A stretch of 23,661 bases of DNA from Candidatus Omnitrophota bacterium (GTDB lineage Bacteria > Omnitrophota > Gorgyraeia > Duberdicusellales > 4484-171), in the NCBI GenBank assembly GCA_023135855.1, contig JAGLSH010000003.1:1-23661 (forward strand). Direction: 5' to 3'. The translations under genes were made by a program, and so were the position numbers. Under the pieces are notes generated by a model. That model did not search any database, was not told the origin of the DNA, and saw nothing but the letters and a program-made list of their open reading frames with translations. Within the stretch, counting starts at the first letter, position 1. Each line of letters starts with the position of its first letter. Positions 14,402 to 20,310 of the stretch are shown piece after piece.

Positions 14402-15019
14402 TTAACGCCAATCATATTTATGCCTGCGAAGTTCACCAGTATCAAAATTATTTTTTTTCTCATACTCTTCTACATATTCTCTACGAAACTTCGAATAGTT
14501 ACCACACAATTTAGCCAAAGGTTCAACGTCTTTATCCATCTTTCGCCATTTTCTCTCTAGAACATCTCTCTGTTCTTTAGTTAAACCCTCTGCATTCTTC
14601 CACTGGTGATTAACCTCCAGATATTCTCTGGCAGCTTGGGTAGTTTTTATTCTTATAACTCTTAGAGCAGAGCTATACTTTCCATCAACAGCATCAAAGA
14701 CTTTACTATACCTCTGAGCTTTTTCTTCTTCCGGTCTTACTCTCTTCTCGTAAACCTCAATAGATTCCATAGCATACATATCTCTGAGCTCATGATAATG
14801 ACGAAAAGCAGCAGATTTATCCTTAAAAGCCCGTTTCCATTGAGACTGGAGCCTATCAAGCTCAGCTATCGCCGGTTCAACACTGCCAGCTTTAATTCTT
14901 TCTTCTTCTTTGCCTACTCCCTCTATCTTCTTATCTATATAGTCATTCGAATCTTGAGGAGTTTTTTCTTCTTTATGCAATGAGCAAATGTTTTTGGCCT
15001 TCCGATTATTGAACCACAA
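14402..15019 (-). CDS. Helical, charged protein segment: probable frameshifted C-terminal part of the TSP1-like gene
   Basis: The frame encodes up to 205 residues of highly charged helix (for example EYLEVNHQWKNAEGL, EKRVRPEEEKAQR) with coiled-coil character and no recognisable family. It has no credible start. The only early candidate is TTG at 15019 without a Shine-Dalgarno site, an in-frame stop lies at 15023-15025, and the next ATG is about 80 codons in. Its first 85 bp overlap the end of the preceding TSP1-like frame. A single extra A in the A6 run at 14962-14967 (minus strand) would join the two into one secreted protein of roughly 290 aa. So this is best read as the C-terminal part of that gene, disrupted by an indel, a sequence error or slippage. 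Confidence 0.6.
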   Translation of the reverse strand: MWFNNRKAKNICSLHKEEKTPQDSNDYIDKKIEGVGKEEERIKAGSVEPAIAELDRLQSQWKRAFKDKSAAFRHYHELRDMYAMESIEVYEKRVRPEEEKAQRYSKVFDAVDGKYSSALRVIRIKTTQAAREYLEVNHQWKNAEGLTKEQRDVLERKWRKMDKDVEPLAKLCGNYSKFRREYVEEYEKKNNFDTGELRRHKYDWR

Positions 15020-15237
15020 TGATTAAGATCTGTGCAGCTTCTGATTGTTCTTATTGTTATGTCCTTCAAATTCCAGGCATAATTAAACTCAACCTCGCCA
15101 TCTACACAAGCTGGTATCCACTCCCCGCAACTCCAATTAGTTTGGCAAGTATCAGCATCATCAGAAAAAGAATGAAAAATGCAAAGAAAAGAAAAAATAA
15201 AAAGAAAACTTACTCTAAATATATTTACTGCCACTAT
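14935..15237 (-). CDS. Secreted TSP1-like domain protein (N-terminal part of a frameshifted gene)
   Basis: A GTG start at 15237 (after GGAG) gives MAVNIFRVSFLFIFSFLCIF, a good signal peptide. An ATG at 15261 is also open but overlaps the protease gene by 23 bp. The mature part is one thrombospondin type-1-like module: C-x5-C in NWSCGEW, then C in PAC, RSC-x5-C with DLNHCG, a GRPK turn and a final HC, with six cysteines in total. In TSP1-like domains these form three disulfides and the Trp layers stack with Arg residues. Such modules bind proteins or glycans outside the cytoplasm. Immediately after the last Cys the frame runs through an A6 tract and stops nine codons later, while the long helical ORF continues in the -1 frame. 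Confidence 0.65.
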   Translation of the reverse strand: MVAVNIFRVSFLFIFSFLCIFHSFSDDADTCQTNWSCGEWIPACVDGEVEFNYAWNLKDITIRTIRSCTDLNHCGSIIGRPKTFAHCIKKKKLLKIRMTI

Positions 15238-15238
15238 T

Positions 15239-16753
15239 TTAATCGCTCCAGTAACCCTCATTGTAACCGCAAGCTTTTAAGGTCTTAAACAGCTGCAAAA
15301 AAGCACCAATCTTGCGATTCTCTACAATAACTGCCTCTACTTCAGAATTTAGTCTTTCAAACCTCACTCTCCCCCAACGACTGCCGCAATTGTAAGCCTC
15401 AACGACATCATCATATTTACCAGTTCTCTTATCCCGGCAAACAATATCATAGTCAAGATCTCCGCCATAAGAATAATTGTTTTTTCGTACAATTTTGCAG
15501 TCTCCACAGCTTTGAGCAAACTTAGCCTTCTCTTCAATGGACTTTATATCTGCTAATTCAAACTCTTCCTTACGTTTTCGGCTATACATCTTTTCTAATC
15601 TTATTCCCCGCTCCTTATAAGGCAGATATCCCGCTCCAAGCTCGCTACTATAGCTCCTCATAAAAGAATTAATCTTACCATGCTTTAATTCAAAAGGCTG
15701 ATTCTGGCAATAAATTTCTTCTAAGATATGTTGGCCTGTCGCCTTATCAGGTATTACAGTAGTAACAACCTCACAAGAAAACTTATTCTCTTTAATCTTC
15801 TCTTCCATACAAACCTTCCAAGACATTCTACCAACAACAATAAAATCAGGATCACCAATAATTGTCGGGCTCTGCCAGCGCATTTTTACTCTTAATACCT
15901 TACGCTCGTAGGCACGCCGAGCTTTCCAATATTCATCGACAAGCGTACTCATAGTAGCTTTATCCCCTATTCTTCTAGCCTTTTCCCAATCTTCTTCAGC
16001 TTTGTCCATAGCATTCTTAGCTTTTTCTAAAGTTGGATAATCAGGATCTTCAAGTTTACGCCATATTGCAGCTTCATCATTCAAAATTCTTTTCTTAATA
16101 TAATCTAAAATTTCACCAGCAGTAACATTACCATCACCATTTTGATCAGAATTACCCGGACGCATAGCCATAACAACATACTTTGCAAATACACTGTTTC
16201 CAGGATCCCAAGATCCTGAGATCTTAGCCTGCGAAACAAAAGAAACCATTGGAGCGCTAGATGAATTAATCTGACAAACTTCTTTGTCGGGAAGATTTAA
16301 TTTAAAATTTCCCGAATAACAACTATCATTGATAAGTAAAACTCGAGAACATTTACTCTCTGAAATCAATCTTAAAAGCTCTTGATCCGATATATACCCA
16401 TCCCAAGTAACAATACCATTTACCTTGCTGCCATGGCTAGAATTAAAAATAATTAAGGTATCACCTTCATCCAAAGCCTTTGCTTCTCTTTTAATCTTGT
16501 ATTCAATAATTTTCTTACGATTAGGACCAGTTAAAGGCTCAATTCTCTCATCAATAACACCTTGTTCGTATAAAACATCAGCTATATCCCTAGCATCTCC
16601 TTCACAAGCTGGTAAGTCAGAAGCTCCTTTAAATTTAGATGTACCTAAGCTTATAGCTCCGGTCTTAGCCCAAGAATAAGAAACAATGACATTAATTATT
16701 AATAAGGAAAAAATAAAAATCAAAAAGTATTTGATTACTCCCCCCTTGCTCAC
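15239..16753 (-). CDS. Secreted or membrane-anchored caspase-family (C14) protease
   Basis: An N-terminal hydrophobic segment (8-29) acts as signal peptide or anchor, so the enzyme works outside the cytoplasm. The caspase fold is clear: LPACEGDARDIADVL (47-61), the catalytic His in FNSSHGS (H107) and the catalytic Cys in INDSCYSG (C145). DQNGDGNVTAGE (203-214) is a complete EF-hand-type calcium loop with D203, N205, D207 and E214, as in some caspase-like peptidases. Bacterial metacaspase-like enzymes usually cut after Arg or Lys, but the specificity here is not readable. Residues about 220-504 are a charged helical linker and a Cys-containing C-terminal domain I do not recognise. The GTG start at 16753 overlaps the upstream stop (GTGA), so it is coupled to the GFWIN-TPR-like gene. 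Confidence 0.88.
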   Translation of the reverse strand: MSKGGVIKYFLIFIFSLLIINVIVSYSWAKTGAISLGTSKFKGASDLPACEGDARDIADVLYEQGVIDERIEPLTGPNRKKIIEYKIKREAKALDEGDTLIIFNSSHGSKVNGIVTWDGYISDQELLRLISESKCSRVLLINDSCYSGNFKLNLPDKEVCQINSSSAPMVSFVSQAKISGSWDPGNSVFAKYVVMAMRPGNSDQNGDGNVTAGEILDYIKKRILNDEAAIWRKLEDPDYPTLEKAKNAMDKAEEDWEKARRIGDKATMSTLVDEYWKARRAYERKVLRVKMRWQSPTIIGDPDFIVVGRMSWKVCMEEKIKENKFSCEVVTTVIPDKATGQHILEEIYCQNQPFELKHGKINSFMRSYSSELGAGYLPYKERGIRLEKMYSRKRKEEFELADIKSIEEKAKFAQSCGDCKIVRKNNYSYGGDLDYDIVCRDKRTGKYDDVVEAYNCGSRWGRVRFERLNSEVEAVIVENRKIGAFLQLFKTLKACGYNEGYWSD

Positions 16754-17484
16754 TCCTTAGCCTCCAATTCTCGAAGGTCTCTCTCTGCCAGACTATATAA
16801 AGACATTGAATAAGATATTGCGCTCTCGTTTTGCTCATCCATACTAGGAGTAAAATCAAGGCATCTCTCCAAAGACCTCTTGTAACCTTCAGTATCATCA
16901 AGTAAAGAATAACATTGAGCTTGATTGTAGGCAGATAACATCTTAGTTATGTAAGCTTTGGGGTCATTAAACTGATCAATAGCCATCCCAAATCCCTGAA
17001 TTGCTTTTTTGCAAAGCTCTATCTTCGCTTTGCCTTGAGCATTAAAAATCTTTTTATAAAAATTATTCTTTGTATATCGATATTGCTCTAAGCTTGATGC
17101 TTGAAGAGGTATATTATATAAATTGGCTAGTAACTCTATCTGAATTACTACTCTAGCTTCTCGATCAGCTTTATCTAGATTAGGATAAATTGTATAGATA
17201 CCTGGGGATAATTTCTTTCCAATAGCATCGTCAGGATTCCAGAACTTATAAACATTATCAATTCTATAGCCATCCTTACGGTTTATCCAAAACCCTTTAC
17301 GACCACCTTCGACTTTAATAATTTTTCCGCTAAAAGCAAGCTCAACAGGCTCTGATTCTAACCTTGCGCTAGAAAATTGACCTCGTTTAGATTGAGAACC
17401 GGAAATAGTAGTAGTTTGGGCAAATAATGCCGAAAATAGCAAACAAGAAAAACCAGATACTAACGCTATCTTTAATAGCTTCAT
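16750..17484 (-). CDS. Secreted protein: one GFWIN domain plus helical repeat region
   Basis: No named family is recognised. The 244 aa start with a signal peptide (cleavage likely after LFA, residue 22). A GFWIN domain follows (26-118: ISGSQ, KIIKVEGG, KGFWIN, WNPDDAIG, YTIYPNL, AxVxIxIEL), homologous to both copies in the 380-aa protein. Residues 120-244 are helical and look TPR-like (Tyr/Ala-rich pairs such as AYNQAQCYSLLDD and YSMSLYSLAERDL). The ATG at 17484 lies 11 nt after the TPR protein stop, without a clear Shine-Dalgarno site, so it probably depends on coupling. Its stop overlaps the protease start. The position between a TPR protein and the protease suggests it helps to assemble or present the protease. 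Confidence 0.78.
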   Translation of the reverse strand: MKLLKIALVSGFSCLLFSALFAQTTTISGSQSKRGQFSSARLESEPVELAFSGKIIKVEGGRKGFWINRKDGYRIDNVYKFWNPDDAIGKKLSPGIYTIYPNLDKADREARVVIQIELLANLYNIPLQASSLEQYRYTKNNFYKKIFNAQGKAKIELCKKAIQGFGMAIDQFNDPKAYITKMLSAYNQAQCYSLLDDTEGYKRSLERCLDFTPSMDEQNESAISYSMSLYSLAERDLRELEAKE

Positions 17485-17495
17485 TTTCTATTTAT

Positions 17496-19382
17496 TTATC
17501 TACCCCATCGGTTAGATTGGTTGGAATCACTTTTATCTTTATGTTGATCTGCATCTCTATCGCTACTACCCCAAAGATCCTTTCTTCTTTCGTAAATAAA
17601 TTCTTCTTTTTCTTCTTCTTTAATTTCAACTTCAGGAACTTTTTTCTTCACAGTTTTTTTCTTGCCCTTGCTAAGGGCAGCAAACTTATCTTCAATTTTC
17701 TTTAATGCTTTCTTAGCGTCTTTGCAGATATTTTGAATCATTTTTACATTGCCAGAACTATTTTCAATTTCTTTTAATTGCTTATAAGTAAACTCAATTG
17801 CTCCATCTAAATTCTCTTTATCCTGGCTACTAAGTTGATCAGCGTCTAGGGCCTCTGCTAAACCACGTAAGTGTTCATAAATCGAAGACACCTTCAACAT
17901 AGCTTTTAATTTATCCCTTGAAAGATCTTCATTCTTAAGCAACCCTTCTAAATGGCTTAGAAGCTCTAAGCTAGTATTAACATAAACAGTTGCTGAGAAA
18001 AAATCTTTTTTATCAATTGCTTTCTGAGTATCTTTAATATAGGTAGCCCACTCTTCTTCTAGTTTTTTAATTTCTCCACTATCAACCTTAGTAACCTTCT
18101 TCTCCACTTTCTTTTGAAAAGACTTTTTATTAGAAGTTGAGCTATCTTCAACCTCTCTTTTCTCTAATCCTTCTATACCTTCTTCCATCTCTCCAATAAC
18201 ACCCCTTAACCCTTCAAGAGTAGTATCTGTTACTTTAATAAATTCCTGAGACTTTTCAAGCAAATAAGGCACTGCACTGGCTTTAGATTCGGCAGCTTCA
18301 AAGTAAACTAAAGATTCCTCTATGTAACCTTCCACTTCTTCCATCCCATCTAAAGTTTCTTTTGCTGATTCAAGATTTTTTTCAACATTCTCCATTCTCT
18401 TAGCTAGTTTTTCCATGTCGCGACTACCCTTAATAAACTTTACAAGTCCTAAGGAAATATTCTCCATTGCTTCAGCAACTTCCTCTTGCTCATCATTACC
18501 CTTAACCATTCCTTTTAGCTGTTTAGCGATATCTACACTTTTAAAAACATAAATCTGAGCTGAAGATAATTTAAGGTCACTCAGAGCGTCGTCAGTTTTA
18601 GCAATATTCTCTTTCCATTCATCAGCTAAGGAATTTTTTTCATCTTCTTCACTCTTTTCTTCAAATCCTGATTTTTCTTCTTTTTTCTGACCCCAGGCAA
18701 TCTTCTTCTCAGTTTTGCCACTAAGAAGTCTTAAATTTTTACTAGCAATTTTTGCACCTTCACCTTGAGGATCTAATTCTATAGCCTTATCCCAATCGGC
18801 TCGAGCCAATTTAAAATTTCCCACATCAAAATAAACTGTACCTCGATCATTGCACGCATCAGCATTATTAGGATCAATTTCAATAGCTTTATTAAAGTTA
18901 TCTATCGCCTCGTAATAGTTATTTTGTTTATGATATATTGCCCCACGATAATAATAGGCAGTGCCAGCTTCAGATTCAGGAATTAATTCAATAACCCTAT
19001 TAAAATCTTTTATAGCCATAAGATAATTACGCTTATTATAATATAATATCCCTCGGCAATAATAATAAGCATCATTAGGTGAGGCAGATAATTTAATCGC
19101 CTTATTATAATCAGATATAGCTTTGCTATTCTTTTTTAAATAAACGTAAGAGCAACCTCGATTAAAATAAACTTCAGCTGATGCTGAATCACTAGGAGCT
19201 AGGCGAATAGCCTTTGAATATATAGCTATGGCTTTTTTATATTCTTTAGCATCATCAAGGGCAAGGCCTTTACTAAGATAATCTTTCCGTAATTCATTAT
19301 CCGCTTGATTTATCTCTTTAGCATAAAGATTTAAAGTAAGAAAAATTATTAAGACACTGACAATAATGAATACTTTTCTCAT
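17496..19382 (-). CDS. Secreted TPR protein with long duplicated helical C-terminal region
   Basis: The 628-aa protein has a signal peptide (cleavage likely after LYA, residue 21) and five TPR units (about 33-66, 69-102, 104-137, 141-174, 175-208; for example YYRGAIYHKQNNYYEAIDNF). TPR arrays bind partner proteins. The rest is helical and highly charged. It contains two diverged copies of a module starting with L-x-[ED]-E-W, then I-x2-T-x2-A, SA-x-[IV]-YV-x2-S and L-x-G-[ML]-[VL]-K (near 251 and 435). It ends in a Lys-rich then Asp/Ser/Asn-rich tail finishing RWGR. The ATG at 19382 has GGGAGG at ideal spacing. It follows two micro-membrane-protein genes and a stable hairpin (19403-19436), and is the first large gene of the caspase cluster, with a likely scaffold role. 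Confidence 0.83.
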   Translation of the reverse strand: MRKVFIIVSVLIIFLTLNLYAKEINQADNELRKDYLSKGLALDDAKEYKKAIAIYSKAIRLAPSDSASAEVYFNRGCSYVYLKKNSKAISDYNKAIKLSASPNDAYYYCRGILYYNKRNYLMAIKDFNRVIELIPESEAGTAYYYRGAIYHKQNNYYEAIDNFNKAIEIDPNNADACNDRGTVYFDVGNFKLARADWDKAIELDPQGEGAKIASKNLRLLSGKTEKKIAWGQKKEEKSGFEEKSEEDEKNSLADEWKENIAKTDDALSDLKLSSAQIYVFKSVDIAKQLKGMVKGNDEQEEVAEAMENISLGLVKFIKGSRDMEKLAKRMENVEKNLESAKETLDGMEEVEGYIEESLVYFEAAESKASAVPYLLEKSQEFIKVTDTTLEGLRGVIGEMEEGIEGLEKREVEDSSTSNKKSFQKKVEKKVTKVDSGEIKKLEEEWATYIKDTQKAIDKKDFFSATVYVNTSLELLSHLEGLLKNEDLSRDKLKAMLKVSSIYEHLRGLAEALDADQLSSQDKENLDGAIEFTYKQLKEIENSSGNVKMIQNICKDAKKALKKIEDKFAALSKGKKKTVKKKVPEVEIKEEEKEEFIYERRKDLWGSSDRDADQHKDKSDSNQSNRWGR

Positions 19383-19402
19383 TTTGCCTCCCTCAAATTA
19401 AT

Positions 19403-19436
19403 ACCCCGCCATTCCACAAAAATAGAACAGCGGGGT
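19403..19436 (-). promoter_or_regulatory. mRNA hairpin between the micro-peptide genes and the TPR gene
   Basis: On the minus strand ACCCCGC and GCGGGGT continue inward as TGTTC/GGAATG-type pairs, giving a 12-bp stem with two G-U pairs. The G-U positions would be mismatches in a plus-strand RNA. There is no T-tract, so it is not a classical terminator. It may set relative expression by stabilising the upstream mRNA or masking the region before the TPR gene's ribosome site. Confidence 0.55.
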
Positions 19437-19443
19437 TCATCAA

Positions 19444-19578
19444 TTAACCTTTTTTAATCATCTCGGAAAGAGCATCTACAAATTTGCCTATTCTGTAAAG
19501 TACTACTGCCAATACCAAAATAACAACCATTTGTCCTATACCAGCCATAATATCTAAAGCCGCGTTTACACCTGCCAT
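19444..19578 (-). CDS. 44-aa single-pass membrane micro-protein
   Basis: Not recognised. The sequence MAGVNAALDIMAGIGQMVV opens a 44-codon frame with one hydrophobic helix (about 8-28), followed by an amphipathic RIGKFVDALSEMIKKG end. The ATG at 19578 has AAGGAGG at ideal spacing, which is what makes it credible. It lies between a 39-aa membrane peptide with an equally strong ribosome site and the TPR gene. It could be a membrane partner of the secreted cluster, a regulator, or a small toxin-like peptide; nothing in the sequence decides. Confidence 0.68.
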   Translation of the reverse strand: MAGVNAALDIMAGIGQMVVILVLAVVLYRIGKFVDALSEMIKKG

Positions 19579-19623
19579 CTGATACCTCCTTATTTTTTAA
19601 TACCCCTACTCACTATCACCAAT

Positions 19624-19743
19624 TTATTTTTTATGTATTTTATTCACCAGCTTTAATAATTTAGTAATAGCAGAGAGTGCTATTACTAAGACCACTAGAA
19701 AACCAATAGAAATTATTATAGCAAACATAGGGAAATTAAACAT
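19624..19743 (-). CDS. 39-aa single-pass membrane micro-protein
   Basis: Not recognised. The frame MFNFPMFAIIISIGFLVVLV... has 39 codons: one long hydrophobic helix (about 5-27) and a basic C-terminal tail KLLKLVNKIHKK. By the positive-inside rule its C-terminus should be cytoplasmic. The ATG at 19743 follows AAGGAGG closely, and a promoter lies 30 nt further upstream. With the 44-aa frame it starts the operon that continues into the TPR/caspase cluster. Confidence 0.65.
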   Translation of the reverse strand: MFNFPMFAIIISIGFLVVLVIALSAITKLLKLVNKIHKK

Positions 19744-19772
19744 TTATCCTCCTTAATTATCTCAATATGTTT

Positions 19773-19800
19773 AATATACGCCTAAATGTATTAAAATCAA
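19773..19800 (-). promoter_or_regulatory. Promoter of the micro-peptide/TPR/caspase operon
   Basis: On the minus strand there is TTGATT, a 16-bp spacer and TATATT, ending about 29 nt before the ATG at 19743. No other promoter of similar quality was seen between here and the end of the caspase cluster, where genes overlap or nearly touch. Confidence 0.6.
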
Positions 19801-19838
19801 TTAATAAATTGTCTTCTATTCTTAAAGTACTCTTATAA

Positions 19839-20228
19839 CTAAGAATCGTTCTTATGGTATTTATACTCCCAATAAACTAAATTTTCTTCTTGATTAAAAT
19901 AAAAGTATACTCGATCGGATTTGAAGTACTCTGTAGGATGGCGATAAAGAAGTCTTACTCCTTCTGGAGGCTCGGTTACTTTTTTAGATAATATAGGTTC
20001 ACCATAAATGCTGATAAAGCCTTTTTTGGAAATGCCAGGTTCTAAGTCTTCATTTTCTAAATCAATAACCAACTTATTAAAAAGTTTAATCTGTTCATCT
20101 AAGTAAGCTCCAATTTCATTTTGACTATCACCAACACTTTTTAAAGTTTTCAAACTCTCAGGCAAGAAAAAACACCCCGACACAAAAAATAAGATCCAGC
20201 AACTTATTATTATAAATCGAAGCCTCAT
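19839..20228 (-). CDS. Small lipoprotein with BamE/OmlA-like C-terminal region
   Basis: The 129-aa precursor has a lipobox FVSGC (lipid-anchored at C19). The mature part has a helix (about 25-60) and then EPGISKKGFISIYGEP (about 62-77) followed by strands LLYRHPT, RVYFYFNQEENLVYWEYKY. A glycine-led helix with a YGEP-type turn and beta strands is the pattern of BamE/SmpA/OmlA-type small lipoproteins, but the match is weak and no BAM gene is nearby. It has its own promoter so close to the ATG at 20228 that the mRNA may be nearly leaderless. Confidence 0.72.
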   Translation of the reverse strand: MRLRFIIISCWILFFVSGCFFLPESLKTLKSVGDSQNEIGAYLDEQIKLFNKLVIDLENEDLEPGISKKGFISIYGEPILSKKVTEPPEGVRLLYRHPTEYFKSDRVYFYFNQEENLVYWEYKYHKNDS

Positions 20229-20237
20229 ATTACTTCA

Positions 20238-20266
20238 ATCATATAATAAAATCTAGAGATAATCAA
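20238..20266 (-). promoter_or_regulatory. Promoter of the small lipoprotein gene
   Basis: On the minus strand there is TTGATT, a 17-bp spacer and TATGAT. The -10 box ends 9 nt before the ATG, so the usual start position would leave only 2-4 nt of leader. Confidence 0.55.
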
Positions 20267-20310
20267 GGCTTACCTATCTAAAATTAAAAGTTTATAAGGA
20301 GGAACTTATT

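Noticed and set aside
14962..14967. Programmed -1 ribosomal frameshift at the A6 run
   Set aside because: The codon phase is AAG AAA AAA CTC, so the P-site tRNA would re-pair poorly with GAA, and no downstream stimulatory structure was evident. An indel or sequence error is simpler.
15019..15288. Plus-strand ORF of 89 codons
   Set aside because: Antisense to the TSP1-like frame, with Lys/Ser-rich sequence and no ribosome site.
16692..16901. Minus-strand ORF of 69 codons
   Set aside because: Out-of-frame shadow across the junction of the GFWIN and caspase genes.
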